Assembly (NCBI GenBank): GCA_016213675.1
Contig: JACQZW010000045.1
Span: forward strand, 62,001 to 126,000
Direction: 5' to 3'
Origin: Acidobacteriota bacterium
GTDB lineage: Bacteria > Acidobacteriota > Thermoanaerobaculia > Thermoanaerobaculales > Thermoanaerobaculaceae
Length of the DNA: 64,000 nucleotides
Positions 52,229-63,652 of the stretch are shown piece after piece. Below the pieces are notes generated by a model. The model saw only the letters and a program-made list of their open reading frames with translations, was not told where the DNA came from and did not search any database. Positions within the stretch are counted from its first letter, which is position 1. Each line of letters opens with the position of its first letter. Position numbers and translations under genes: made by a program.

Positions 52229-55200
52229 ATGTCCCGTCTGACCACGGCCGTCCTCGGCCTCGGGGCGGCGCTCGTGTGCGCCGCCGCCTCCGCGCAGATC
52301 GACGCCCGCCTCCTCCGCACCCCCGACGTGTCGGCGACCCAGATCGCCTTCGTCTACGCCGGCGACATCTGGCTGGCCCCAAAGGAGGGCGGCACCGCCG
52401 TCCGCTTGTCCACCCCGAAAGGCGAGGAGTCGTTCCCCCGCTTCTCCCCCGACGGCACGATGCTCGCGTACAGCGCCAACTACGACGGCAACGTCGACAT
52501 CTACGTCGTCCCCGTCGCCGGCGGCGTGCCGACCCGCGTCACCCACCACCCGGCCGTCGACCGCACCCTCGGCTGGTACCCGGACGGGCAGTCGATCCTG
52601 TTCGCCTCGTCGATGACCAGCGGCAAGGACCGCTTCAACCAGCTCTGGAAGGTGGGCCGGGACGGCGGCCTGCCCGAGCGGCTGCCGGTGCCGTACGGCG
52701 AGTTCGCGGCGCTCTCGCCGCAGGCGACCTCGATGGCCTACGTGCCGGCGAGCGTCGACTTCCGCACCTGGAAGCGCTACCGCGGCGGCTGGGCGCCGGA
52801 GATCTGGCTGTTCGACCTGCGCACCCTCGCGGCGCGCAACATCACGAACTCGGTCGCCAACGACGGCCAGCCGATGTGGCACGACAAGACCATCTACTTT
52901 CTCTCCGACCGCGACGAGGCCAAGCGCGCCAACATCTGGGCGTTCGACGTCACCACCGGCAAGACCCGGCAGGTCACGAGCTTCGTCGACTACGACGTAC
53001 GCTTCCCCGCCATCGGCCCGTCGGAAATCGTGTTCGAGCAGGCCGGGAGGCTCTGGTTGCTCGACCTGGCCGGCGAGAAGACCCGCGAGATCAAGGTCGC
53101 GGTCGTCACCGACCGCGCGACCCTGAAGCCCCGCGAGGTCAACGCCGCCAAGCTGATCGAGAACGCCACCGTCTCGCCGTCCGGCAAGCGTGCCGCCTTC
53201 GAGGCGCGCGGCGAGATCTTCTCGGTCCCGGCCGAGAAGGGCGTCGTCCTCGACCTCACCCGCACCTCGGGCAGCGCCGAGCGGTTCCCGGCGTGGTCCC
53301 CGGACGGCAAGACGATCGCGTACTTCTCCGATGCCTCGGGAGAGTACGAGCTGTACGTGCGCCCGGCCGACGGCACCGGCGAGGCCCGCAAGGTGACGTC
53401 GCTCGGCCCCGGCTTCCGCTACCGCCCCCAGTGGTCGCCCGACTCCAAGAAGGTCGCGTTCATCGACCAGGCGATGCGCATCAGCGTGTGCGACGTCGCG
53501 ACCGGCGCGGTCACCGCCGTCGACAAGGGGCTGTGGATGTTCCACGGCGACCTCGATCCCTTCACGGTGAGCTGGTCGGCCGACAGCCGCTGGCTCGCCT
53601 ACTCCAAGGAGCTCGAGAACCGCAACGCCGCGGTGTTCCTCTACGACACCAGGAACGCGAAGCTGACCCAGGCCACCGCCGACTTCTACTGGACCGGGGC
53701 CCCGTCGTTCGACCCCGACGGGAAGCACCTCTACGTCCTGACCAACCGCAGCTTCAAGCCGATCTACTCGGACCTCGACAACTCGTGGATCTACGCCAAC
53801 ACCACCCAGATCGCGGCGATCCCGCTGCGCAAGGACGTCGCTTCGCCGCTCGCGCCGAAGAACGACGTCGAGGGCGAGGACGCGAAGGACGAGAAGAAGG
53901 ACGACAAGGCCAAGGACGAAGGCGCGAAGGCCGACAAATCCAAGGACGGCGCGAAGAAGGACGACAAGGCCGAGAAGAAGGAGCCACCGAAGCCGGTCGA
54001 GATCGACGTCGACGACTTCGAGCAGCGCCTCGTCGTGCTGCCGCCCGAGGCCGGCAACTACGACCGCGTCCACGGCGTCGCCGGCAAGGTCCTCTACCGT
54101 CGCCTGCCGCGCACCGGCAACAGCGACGAGAAGAAGCCGCTCGTCTACTTCGACCTCGAGGAGCGCGAGGAGAAGACCGTCGTCGCCGACACCGACGGCT
54201 ACCTCCCCACCGCCGACGGCAAGAAGGTCCTGGTGTGGAAGAAGGACGACTGGGCGATCGTCGAGGTCAAGGCGGACCAGAAGATGGAGAAGAAGGTCCC
54301 CACGGCGGAGCTGACGATGAACGTCGACCCGGCGGCCGAGTGGCGGCAGATCTTCACCGACGCCTGGCGCTTCGAGCGCGACTACTTCTACGACCCGGCC
54401 CTGCACGGCGAGGACTGGAAGGCGATGCGGGAGCGGTACGGCAAGCTGCTCGACGACTGCGTCACCCGCTGGGACGTCAACTTCGTCATCGGCGAGCTGA
54501 TCGCCGAGCTCAACTCCTCGCACACCTACCGCGGCGGCGGCGACGCGGAGAAGCCGCTCGAGGCCGGCGTCGGCCTCCTCGGCGCCGACTTCGTGCTCGA
54601 CGGCGGGGCCTACCGCATCGCGAAGATCCTCGCCGGCGCACCCTGGGACAACGAGGCGCGCTCGCCGCTCGCCCAACCGGGCGTGAACGTCAAGGAGGGC
54701 GACTACCTCCTGGCGGTCAACCACACCCCCATCGACGCCAAGCTCGACCCGTGGGCGGCGTTCCAGGGGCTGGCCGGCAAGACCGTGCTGCTCACCGTCA
54801 ACTCGAAGCCGAGCATTGCAGGCGCCCGCGATGTCGTCGTCGAGACGCTCGCCGACGACTACCGGCTGCGCAACCTCGCGTGGATCGAGGAGAAGCGTGC
54901 CCTGGTCGAGAAGCTCTCGAGCGGCAAGGTCGGCTACGTCTACGTCCCCGACACCGGCCGGGACGGCCAGACCGAGCTGGTCCGCCAGTTCCGCGGCCAG
55001 TTCACCAAGGACGGGATGGTCATCGACGAGCGCTTCAACTCCGGCGGCCAGATCCCGGACCGCTTCGTCGAGCTGCTCAACCGCCCCCTGTACAACTTCT
55101 GGGGCGTGCGCGACGGCCACGACTGGCAGTGGCCGCCCGTCGCCCACGCTGGGCCCAAGGCGATGCTGATCAACGGCTGGTCGGGCTCGGGCGGCGACTG

Positions 55201-55528
55201 TTTTCCCTACTACTTCAAGGAGGCCGGGCTCGGACCGCTCGTCGGGATGCGCACCTGGGGCGGCCTGATCGGCATCTCGGGCGCGCCGACGCTGATCGAC
55301 GGCGGCAACGTCACGGTGCCGACGTTCGGCATCTACAAGGACGGGCAGTGGATCATCGAGGGGCACGGCGTCGAGCCCGACGTCGAGGTCGTCGACGACC
55401 CCGGCCTGATGGCGAAGGGCGGCGACCCGCAGCTCGAGAAGGCCGTCGCCCTCGTCATGGAGCAGATCGCCAAGACCCCGCCGGTCCGGCCCGCCAAACC
55501 GGCGTATCCCAACCGATCCGGTCGATAG
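52229..55528 (+). CDS. secreted tricorn-like S41 protease
   Basis: The 1099-residue protein starts at ATG 52229, 5 bp after AAAGGAG, with a signal peptide ending at AAASAQ. The first 530 residues form beta-propeller PD40 blades. A Lys/Asp/Glu/Ala-rich linker spans about 544-590. The tricorn core, PDZ (VGLLGADFVLDGGAYRI) and S41 domain follow. His765 (NSSHTYRGGG) and Ser987 (GSGGDCFPY) match the catalytic His and Ser of tricorn protease. It probably degrades peptides in the periplasm. A hairpin terminator follows. Confidence 0.92.
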   Translation: MSRLTTAVLGLGAALVCAAASAQIDARLLRTPDVSATQIAFVYAGDIWLAPKEGGTAVRLSTPKGEESFPRFSPDGTMLAYSANYDGNVDIYVVPVAGGVPTRVTHHPAVDRTLGWYPDGQSILFASSMTSGKDRFNQLWKVGRDGGLPERLPVPYGEFAALSPQATSMAYVPASVDFRTWKRYRGGWAPEIWLFDLRTLAARNITNSVANDGQPMWHDKTIYFLSDRDEAKRANIWAFDVTTGKTRQVTSFVDYDVRFPAIGPSEIVFEQAGRLWLLDLAGEKTREIKVAVVTDRATLKPREVNAAKLIENATVSPSGKRAAFEARGEIFSVPAEKGVVLDLTRTSGSAERFPAWSPDGKTIAYFSDASGEYELYVRPADGTGEARKVTSLGPGFRYRPQWSPDSKKVAFIDQAMRISVCDVATGAVTAVDKGLWMFHGDLDPFTVSWSADSRWLAYSKELENRNAAVFLYDTRNAKLTQATADFYWTGAPSFDPDGKHLYVLTNRSFKPIYSDLDNSWIYANTTQIAAIPLRKDVASPLAPKNDVEGEDAKDEKKDDKAKDEGAKADKSKDGAKKDDKAEKKEPPKPVEIDVDDFEQRLVVLPPEAGNYDRVHGVAGKVLYRRLPRTGNSDEKKPLVYFDLEEREEKTVVADTDGYLPTADGKKVLVWKKDDWAIVEVKADQKMEKKVPTAELTMNVDPAAEWRQIFTDAWRFERDYFYDPALHGEDWKAMRERYGKLLDDCVTRWDVNFVIGELIAELNSSHTYRGGGDAEKPLEAGVGLLGADFVLDGGAYRIAKILAGAPWDNEARSPLAQPGVNVKEGDYLLAVNHTPIDAKLDPWAAFQGLAGKTVLLTVNSKPSIAGARDVVVETLADDYRLRNLAWIEEKRALVEKLSSGKVGYVYVPDTGRDGQTELVRQFRGQFTKDGMVIDERFNSGGQIPDRFVELLNRPLYNFWGVRDGHDWQWPPVAHAGPKAMLINGWSGSGGDCFPYYFKEAGLGPLVGMRTWGGLIGISGAPTLIDGGNVTVPTFGIYKDGQWIIEGHGVEPDVEVVDDPGLMAKGGDPQLEKAVALVMEQIAKTPPVRPAKPAYPNRSGR

Positions 55529-55552
55529 GCATCAACCACCGGTCGAACCACC

Positions 55553-55576
55553 CAGCGCCCGCTCCGGCGGGCGCTG
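55553..55576 (+). terminator. hairpin terminator after tricorn-like gene
   Basis: CAGCGCCCGC (55553-55562) and GCGGGCGCTG (55567-55576) form a perfect 10-bp stem with a TCCG tetraloop, followed by TTCCTGTTCC. It lies 24 bp after the stop codon. Confidence 0.65.
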
Positions 55577-55639
55577 TTCCTGTTCCGCCCGCCTCCGGTT
55601 TCGGCCGGACAGGGGACAATGGGCATCGGGAGGTGAGCG

Positions 55640-56161
55640 ATGAGGAGGGTCACGGGTTTCGCACTTGCACTGGCCATGAGTGTCGCGACGACGGCCACCA
55701 TCCACGCCGCGGCGCCGACAGGCCTCGATGCGCTCTCGTTCCTCCTCGGGACGTGGGTGACCGCGCGCGGCGACCAGCCTGGCGTGCCGTACGGGAGCGC
55801 GACGTTCGCGCGCGACCTGCTCGACCGGGTGATCGTCAGGCGGAGCGTCGCGGCAACCGACCCGGTCGGCGACGGCCCCACGTTCCACCACGAGGACCTC
55901 ATCGTCATCCGCGCGGACGCATCGGGCGCGATCCAGGCCGACTTCTACGACAGCGAGGGCCACGTCATCCGCTACACCGTGACCGTGCCCGCTCCCGGGA
56001 CCGCCTCGTTCGTCAGCGACGCCGGGCCGGGCGCGCCGCGCTACCGTCTGACGTACCGGCTCGGCGACGACGGCCGCCTCGCGGGTCGCGTCGAGATCGC
56101 GCCGCCCGGCAAGCCCGAGGAGTTCGCGCCGTACCTCGCCTGGACGAGCACCCGCACGTAG
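55640..56161 (+). CDS. secreted hypothetical protein
   Basis: The 173-residue product has a signal peptide (MRRVTGFALALAMSVATTATIHA) and a beta-rich domain beginning LDALSFLLGTWVTARGDQ, the typical opening of DUF1579/lipocalin-like small barrels. FHHEDLIVIRADASGAIQADFYDSEGH supports an eight-stranded barrel. GGGAGGTGAGCG precedes ATG 55640. The role is unknown. Confidence 0.65.
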   Translation: MRRVTGFALALAMSVATTATIHAAAPTGLDALSFLLGTWVTARGDQPGVPYGSATFARDLLDRVIVRRSVAATDPVGDGPTFHHEDLIVIRADASGAIQADFYDSEGHVIRYTVTVPAPGTASFVSDAGPGAPRYRLTYRLGDDGRLAGRVEIAPPGKPEEFAPYLAWTSTRT

Positions 56162-56221
56162 GCCCGATCCACCCCGGGTCGCGCGGCGTCGATCCGCCCA
56201 TCGCGGCGGGGCGCCGCGCCC

Positions 56222-56602
56222 TCATGCGCTCCTGCGCCGCGCACCACCCCCCTCGTCGTGATCCTCCTCGTCGAGGTGGAAACGATGCAGGGCGCGGTGT
56301 AGCACCGGGGCGAACACGACGGCCAAGGTGGTGAGGAAGACCACGCCGGAGAAGAGGGCGTAGACGCTGGCGAACAGCTTCGCGGCGACGGTGTCCAGCT
56401 CGTGGACCGGCCCCATGCCGCCGAGGATCATCGCCGCGTCGAGGAGGGCGTCGACCCACCCCAGGCCGCCGAAGGTGTGGTATCCGAGCACGCCGAGGGC
56501 CAGCGAGCCGACGAGGAGCAGCGCTGCGATCCCGCCGTGGCGGGCGAGGCGACGAAGGAACTCGGCGCGGGGCAGCAGCGGTTGCGCGCGGTGCTCGAAC
56601 AC
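56222..56602 (-). CDS. small two-pore-channel-like membrane protein
   Basis: The 126-residue product begins at GTG 56602, 5 bp after GGAGGT. Two to three spans are predicted (AALLLVGSLALGVLGYHTF and FASVYALFSGVVFLTTLAVV), separated by a re-entrant-like segment LDAAMILGGMGPVHELDT. This resembles small proteins often annotated as two-pore potassium-channel-like, but the TVGYG filter is absent. The C-terminus is His/Asp/Glu-rich and may bind metal. Function is inference. Confidence 0.55.
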   Translation of the reverse strand: MFEHRAQPLLPRAEFLRRLARHGGIAALLLVGSLALGVLGYHTFGGLGWVDALLDAAMILGGMGPVHELDTVAAKLFASVYALFSGVVFLTTLAVVFAPVLHRALHRFHLDEEDHDEGGGARRRSA

Positions 56603-56688
56603 GGAGAACCTCCATCGGCCGGCGTCCCATGCGGCGATGGGCGCGACCTCCGTCGATTCTACGGCGAGTTCGTCCGGCGTCGCGGCGG

Positions 56689-58971
56689 CTACGACTGGAA
56701 CGCGTACGACAGCTTCAGGAAGAGCTGCCGGCCGGTGCGGGCCAGGCCGCCGTCGTCCTGGAGCGCCCGGTCGTCGCCGTAGCCGAGGAAGAGCACCGAC
56801 TGCCAGTTGAGCTTGTAGGCGAACAGGACCGACCCGGAGAAGGAGCCGCTCAGCGGATCGACCGGCGAGCAGTAGAGCGCGGGGTCGGCATCGGTCCGCT
56901 CGTACTGGCCGATCAGCCGCAGGTAGCTCCGCGCGCTGAACGTGTAGGTGGCCTTCAGCCGCTCGACCTGCGCCGTGAACAGCCGACCCTCCGCGCCGCC
57001 CCCGTCGGGGCGGACGTCGATCCAGCGCCGGGAGGTGTCGAGTCGCAGCGCGAGGTGGTCGGTGGGACGGACCGTGCCGCCCAGCGTGAGCGTGCCGCCG
57101 TGCCCGGGCCGCGCGTTGTCGAAGTCGATCTCCTCGCCGAGCGCCCCTTCGAGGGACAGCTCCGAGACGAGCAGCGACGGGTTGGCCTGCAGGATGAAGC
57201 GGAGCTGGGTCTTCGGGATCTCGAGCGTGGAGCCGGACGCTGCCCCACAGCCGGCGACCCGCCAGCGGTCGGCGTAGACCTCGAACCGGGCGAACGAGTT
57301 CCAGCGGCCGTCCATGCCGACACCGGCCGCGAGCAGGTTGCGGATGCTGTCGCCGTCGTTGTCCCACATCGGATCGGTGAACGCGAACGCCCTGACCCGC
57401 GTCAGGAAGCCGGTCGGACGCCAGGTGTACCCCACCTCGCCGTAGACCTCGCGGAAACCGACCTGCGGAACGAAGCCGACGTCGGCGCGGAAGCCGTCGC
57501 CGAACGCCTTCACCTCGAGGCCGGAGTCGAACGTTCTGGTGGTGTGCGACCACCAGACGTCGAGCCCGCTCCCGGAGAGCGTCCGGCCGTCCCACTCCGG
57601 GGCGAGCTCCGGCCGGTCCGGGTTCTCGGTGAGGCTGAACAGGAGCTGACCGGTCACGGTGTCCGCCACGTTCGGCCGCCACTGGAAGTCCGGCCCGAAG
57701 ACCCGGTTGAAGCCACCCCCGTCGACCTCGCGGTCGGTCACGAGAAAGCTCGCGAACGAGGCACCGAGGTCGTGCCGGACGCGGGCCACGGCGACCCGCG
57801 ACGAGAAGTCCTGGTCGGCGAACGAGGAGCCCTCCGGACCAGGGAGGATGACGCTGCCGCCACCGCGGTCGTCGGCGAGGAGGACCGTGTAGGCGGTGCT
57901 GTCGTTCTTGCCGGTGGCCCGCAGCCCCCAGCGGGGCGAGGTGACGGCGCGCGTGTAGACGGCCTGGATCGGCGTCGAGAGCAGCTCGGACCCCTCGAGG
58001 AAGAACGGCCTCTTCTCCGGGTAGAAGAGCGCGAACCGCTCGTTCGCCGAGATCTTCGCGACGTCCGACTCGACCTGCGAGAAGTCGGGGTTGACGGTGA
58101 GGTCGACCGCGTTGTCGGGGTTCGGGATCCACTTGGCGTCGAGCCCGCCCGTGAGCTCGGTAGGACCGTCGGCGAGCCCCGTGCCGGCCCCACCCTCGGA
58201 CGCGGACTCCTGCTTGGCCGCCAGGTACGGGGCAACCACGAGGTGGTCACCGCCGGGCAATCCCTCGAGGCCGGTGAGCACGTTCTCGCGGCAGACGAAG
58301 CAGCTCCCGCCGCGAGGGAGTTTCATCGAGAACAGTTGGTAGCGGAACTCCCGCGGGTAGTTGCGGAACAGCATGATGCCCCAGGTCTGCACGTCGTCGT
58401 CCGAGTAGCGCAGCGACGAGAACGGGACGCGGATCTCGAGCACCCAGCCGTCGGCCGTGATGCGGCCGGCCGAGTCCCAGTAGAAGTCCGGCGACGCGCT
58501 CTCGGTCCCGGTCGCGTCGTCCTGGACCGCGTCGTACTGGATCCCGCGTGGCGTGGCCAGGAAGAGGATCGCGGTACGGCCGTCGTTGCGGGTGTCGAGG
58601 ACGATCCCCCCATAGTCGTTGCTCGACGAGATGTCGTCGCGGTCGGAGTACGGGGCGCGAATGCTGGCCGGCTCGGGGTCGGAGAACGCGAACCCCGCGT
58701 AGAAGTAGCGGTCGTCGTAGGCGAGATACCCGATCGAGGCGACCTTGGGCGGCAGGTTGTCGCCCGGCTGGACCTCGAACCAGGTGTCGACCGGGACAGC
58801 GCCCTTCCAGCCCTCGTCGGCCAGGCTCCCGTCCACGACGATGGGCCCGGCCGCCCGGGCGATGCGGATCTCCGCGCCGCGCGGCACTTCCTCGGCGGAG
58901 GCGGCCGTTGCCAGGAGGAAGCCAAGGAGGAGTAGCGAGACCGACCGCGCGCCCGGGGGGAGGTTCCGCAC
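56689..58971 (-). CDS. CBM9/DUF5916-type outer-membrane protein
   Basis: The 760-residue product has a signal peptide and an N-terminal CBM9-like sugar-binding domain (IVVDGSLADEGWKGAVPV, about residues 40-215). The DUF5916-like beta-barrel follows (NPDFSQVESDVAKISANERFALFYPEKRPFFLEG, then many alternating strands) and the chain ends in Phe-Gln-Ser after LSYAF, close to an outer-membrane insertion signal. Such proteins are abundant in Acidobacteriota, Gemmatimonadota and Bacteroidota. Ligand unknown. Confidence 0.8.
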   Translation of the reverse strand: MRNLPPGARSVSLLLLGFLLATAASAEEVPRGAEIRIARAAGPIVVDGSLADEGWKGAVPVDTWFEVQPGDNLPPKVASIGYLAYDDRYFYAGFAFSDPEPASIRAPYSDRDDISSSNDYGGIVLDTRNDGRTAILFLATPRGIQYDAVQDDATGTESASPDFYWDSAGRITADGWVLEIRVPFSSLRYSDDDVQTWGIMLFRNYPREFRYQLFSMKLPRGGSCFVCRENVLTGLEGLPGGDHLVVAPYLAAKQESASEGGAGTGLADGPTELTGGLDAKWIPNPDNAVDLTVNPDFSQVESDVAKISANERFALFYPEKRPFFLEGSELLSTPIQAVYTRAVTSPRWGLRATGKNDSTAYTVLLADDRGGGSVILPGPEGSSFADQDFSSRVAVARVRHDLGASFASFLVTDREVDGGGFNRVFGPDFQWRPNVADTVTGQLLFSLTENPDRPELAPEWDGRTLSGSGLDVWWSHTTRTFDSGLEVKAFGDGFRADVGFVPQVGFREVYGEVGYTWRPTGFLTRVRAFAFTDPMWDNDGDSIRNLLAAGVGMDGRWNSFARFEVYADRWRVAGCGAASGSTLEIPKTQLRFILQANPSLLVSELSLEGALGEEIDFDNARPGHGGTLTLGGTVRPTDHLALRLDTSRRWIDVRPDGGGAEGRLFTAQVERLKATYTFSARSYLRLIGQYERTDADPALYCSPVDPLSGSFSGSVLFAYKLNWQSVLFLGYGDDRALQDDGGLARTGRQLFLKLSYAFQS

Positions 58972-59035
58972 ACCCCTTCTACGGAGCCACCGGGCCGCGG
59001 TTCTCGGCCGGGGCGCTTGGCCCGCGACGGCGGCG

Positions 59036-59620
59036 TTACTCCACGACGAAGCTCTGCAGCTCGACCGGGACGACGCTGAACAGGAAGTTCGGGCCCAAGC
59101 GGCCGGACGAGGTCGAGTTGCCGGCCGGGAACACGAAGCCCAATCCCTCGGACGCCGGGTACACCGACTGAACGAACGTGACGCCGGCTGCCATGGTCAG
59201 CGTCGAGCAACCAGAGAGATAGGAGTCGTTGTCGTTTCCGGGGTAGAGCGCGCCGATCGTGTAGGTCTGACCGGGGTTGAGGACGACCGGGGTGATGCTC
59301 GCGTAGGTCCAGGAGCCGTTGACTGTCCCCGACGTGGTCACCGTCGTCGAAGCGATCAGTGTCTGGCTACCGTCCCAGATTCCAACCTGATGGCTGGCTG
59401 AAAGACCGGCGCCCCCGGTGCTGGTGTCCTGGTTCCACACCCCGAGGTCGGACACCTGGACCGAGTTGGCGACCGTGAAACGGTACCCGACGACATCGCC
59501 GGGGAGGGTGCCGTAGTACGCAGGGTACTCAAATCCGCCCGCGTAACCGGTGACCGCCTGCCCCATCGCGCACGGGGCCGCCACGACCGCAACGATCAGC
59601 GCAATCCCGAGAATCCGCAT
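59036..59620 (-). CDS. secreted DUF4082-like protein
   Basis: The 194-residue product has a signal peptide ([21 protein letters not shown]). The domain ([47 protein letters not shown]) matches the DUF4082-type beta-sandwich found in surface proteins. It is rich in Ser, Thr, Gly and Asn compared with neighbours. GGGAGG precedes the ATG. Probably a surface adhesin-like module. Confidence 0.65.
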   Translation of the reverse strand: MRILGIALIVAVVAAPCAMGQAVTGYAGGFEYPAYYGTLPGDVVGYRFTVANSVQVSDLGVWNQDTSTGGAGLSASHQVGIWDGSQTLIASTTVTTSGTVNGSWTYASITPVVLNPGQTYTIGALYPGNDNDSYLSGCSTLTMAAGVTFVQSVYPASEGLGFVFPAGNSTSSGRLGPNFLFSVVPVELQSFVVE

Positions 59621-59828
59621 CGCTCGCGCCTCCCTGTCTCGTACCGCCGCCGCGTTGAGACCGACCAGACTCCCGCTGATTCCTGTCGCGGATTCTCCAC
59701 TTGCGCCCCGGCCTCGTCAAGGTCATCCCGGTGCTGGGATGCGACAAGGCCGGCCCACTCGATCGCCGCCGCCCTGCCGTCCGCGGAATCGCGCCCGCCG
59801 GGGCCGCGTTGCGTTGCCGGGAGGCGAG

Positions 59829-61904
<2,076 letters not shown>

Positions 61905-61985
61905 GCCCGGGCGACGCGAGCTCGACGTTCGAGGCGGAAGCACCGAGATTGTCGCCAGGATCTCGGGGCGTGCCCGGAGGCGACG

Positions 61986-62168
61986 ATGCGAAACGTGGCA
62001 GTTGCGCTGCTCGTGTTGGCGGGATTGGCGTTCGTGGTCGGCACCTACTCGGCGTTCTCGGGCTCGCTCGTCCTCGCCAAGCAACCGGTCACGTACTGGC
62101 GGGGAGCGATCGGCTTCCTGCTCTTCGCCGTGACGCTGCTCCTCCTCGAGCGCCCGGGTCGAGCTTAG
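61986..62168 (+). CDS. 60-residue membrane protein
   Basis: ATG 61986 follows GGAGGCGACG. The peptide has two hydrophobic spans, VALLVLAGLAFVVGTYSAFSG and GAIGFLLFAVTLLLLERP, with a short polar loop (QPVTYWR) between. The good ribosome-binding site and two clean helices make it a likely real gene. No family is recognised. It lies between the YyaL-like and efflux genes. Confidence 0.6.
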   Translation: MRNVAVALLVLAGLAFVVGTYSAFSGSLVLAKQPVTYWRGAIGFLLFAVTLLLLERPGRA

Positions 62169-62277
62169 GCGGCAGCGGGACCGGCGGGACGTCGTTCGCA
62201 ACCCCGCGCGGGGTTTGGGCGTATTCTTGCGCCGGCGCAGCCCCCTCCAGGGCTGCCTTCAATCGGGAGGCACAGCA

Positions 62278-63534
62278 GTGAGCACGATGTCGAAGATCGG
62301 ACTCGGTGTGGTCGCCGCCGGCGTGGTGGCGGCCGGGGCGTGGGTCGTGCTGGGCAAGCAGGACAAGGCGGCGGTGCCGTTCCTCACCGCGGCCGTCGAC
62401 CGCGGCACGGTGATCCAGAGCGTCAGCACGAGCGGCACGCTGACCGCGGTGACCACGGTGAAGGTCGGCTCGCAGGTCTCGGGGATCATCGCCTCGCTCC
62501 ACGCCGACTTCAACGACCGCGTGCGGAAGGACCAGATCCTCTCCACCCTCGACCCGACGCCGTTCGAGGCGCAAGTCGCCCAGACCAGGGCGCAGCTCCA
62601 GCGCACCCAGGTGGCGGCGCAGGACTCCGAGTCGAAGTGGAAGCGGCAGCGGGCGCTGTTCGCCGCCCAACTCGCCTCGGAGGACCAACTCGACTCGGCG
62701 AAGGCCGCCCTCGACCAGGCGCTCGCACAGGTCACCGAGCTCAAGGCCGCGCTCGAGCGCGCCGAGACCAACCTCGGCTACTCGATCATCCGCTCGCCGA
62801 TCGATGGGGTGGTGGTGTCCCGCGACTACGATGTCGGGCAGACCGTGGCCGCGTCGTTCCAGGCCCCGACGCTGTTCACCATCGCCGAGGACCTCACGCG
62901 CATGCAGCTCACCTGCGACGTCGACGAGGCCGACATCGGCCAGGTCAAGGTCGGCCAGCCGGTGCGCTTCTCGGTCGACACCTTCCCCGAGCGCGACTTC
63001 CGCGGCACCGTCGCGCAGATCAGGCTCTCCCCGAAGACCGCCAACAACGTGGTCACCTACCCGGTGATCGTGGACGTCTCGAACGAGGACCTCGCGCTGC
63101 TGCCGGGGATGACCGCGGAGGTGCGTATCCAGGTGGCCGAGGCGCGCGACGCGTTGCGGGTCCCGTCGTCGGCACTGCGCTTCCGCCCGGAGCTACTCGG
63201 GATGAACGGCAAGCCGGGAGCGCGTCCCGGGATGGCGGGCGGCGGTGCCGGCGCGCCGGGCATGGGCGGACGTCCCGGACAGGGCCAGCGGACGCGGGAC
63301 TCCGAGGGTGCCGGCAAGGGCACCCGCAACGCACGGGTCTACCTCGCCCCGGCCAAACCCGGCGGCATGCCGGAGGCGGTCGAGTTCACCCCCGGCCTGA
63401 CCGACGGCCAGTACGTCGAGGTCACCAAGGGCGAGCTGGCCGAGGGGGCGAAGATCGTCGTCGGCCTGGCGACCGCCCAGGGCCAGGACGCCGGCGGTCT
63501 GGCCGGCATGAGCCCCTTCGGCCGCCGGCGCTAG
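62278..63534 (+). CDS. MacA-like efflux adaptor (RND/ABC membrane fusion protein)
   Basis: The 418-residue product starts at GTG 62278, 7 bp after GGGAGG. An N-terminal anchor (residues 6-26) precedes the biotinyl-lipoyl half-motifs TSGTLTAVTTVKVGSQVSG and IRSPIDGVVVSRDYDVGQTV, a coiled-coil hairpin between them (about 100-160), and the beta-barrel region. A Gly/Pro/Met/Arg-rich insertion at about 312-345 is unusual. The next gene codes for a MacB-type permease, so the pair likely forms a tripartite exporter with an outer-membrane channel. Confidence 0.9.
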   Translation: MSTMSKIGLGVVAAGVVAAGAWVVLGKQDKAAVPFLTAAVDRGTVIQSVSTSGTLTAVTTVKVGSQVSGIIASLHADFNDRVRKDQILSTLDPTPFEAQVAQTRAQLQRTQVAAQDSESKWKRQRALFAAQLASEDQLDSAKAALDQALAQVTELKAALERAETNLGYSIIRSPIDGVVVSRDYDVGQTVAASFQAPTLFTIAEDLTRMQLTCDVDEADIGQVKVGQPVRFSVDTFPERDFRGTVAQIRLSPKTANNVVTYPVIVDVSNEDLALLPGMTAEVRIQVAEARDALRVPSSALRFRPELLGMNGKPGARPGMAGGGAGAPGMGGRPGQGQRTRDSEGAGKGTRNARVYLAPAKPGGMPEAVEFTPGLTDGQYVEVTKGELAEGAKIVVGLATAQGQDAGGLAGMSPFGRRR

Positions 63535-63574
63535 GGAGAATCCTGATGGACTCCCCGTCTCGTGTCTGGTTCCT

Positions 63575-63632
63575 CAAGCCCCAGGCCTCAGGTCCCAAGC
63601 CTCGGGTCCCAAGCCTCAAGCCCCGAGCCTGT
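63575..63632. repeat. 13-bp tandem repeat between adaptor and permease genes
   Basis: Units close to GGTCCCAAGCCTC (13 bp) are repeated about four times with substitutions, from roughly 63578 to 63630. It resembles the other GGGTCCC-type blocks in the window. The intergenic region is otherwise without features except the GGAGG before the permease start. Confidence 0.55.
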
Positions 63633-63652
63633 TGGGGCGGGCGGAGGCTCCC

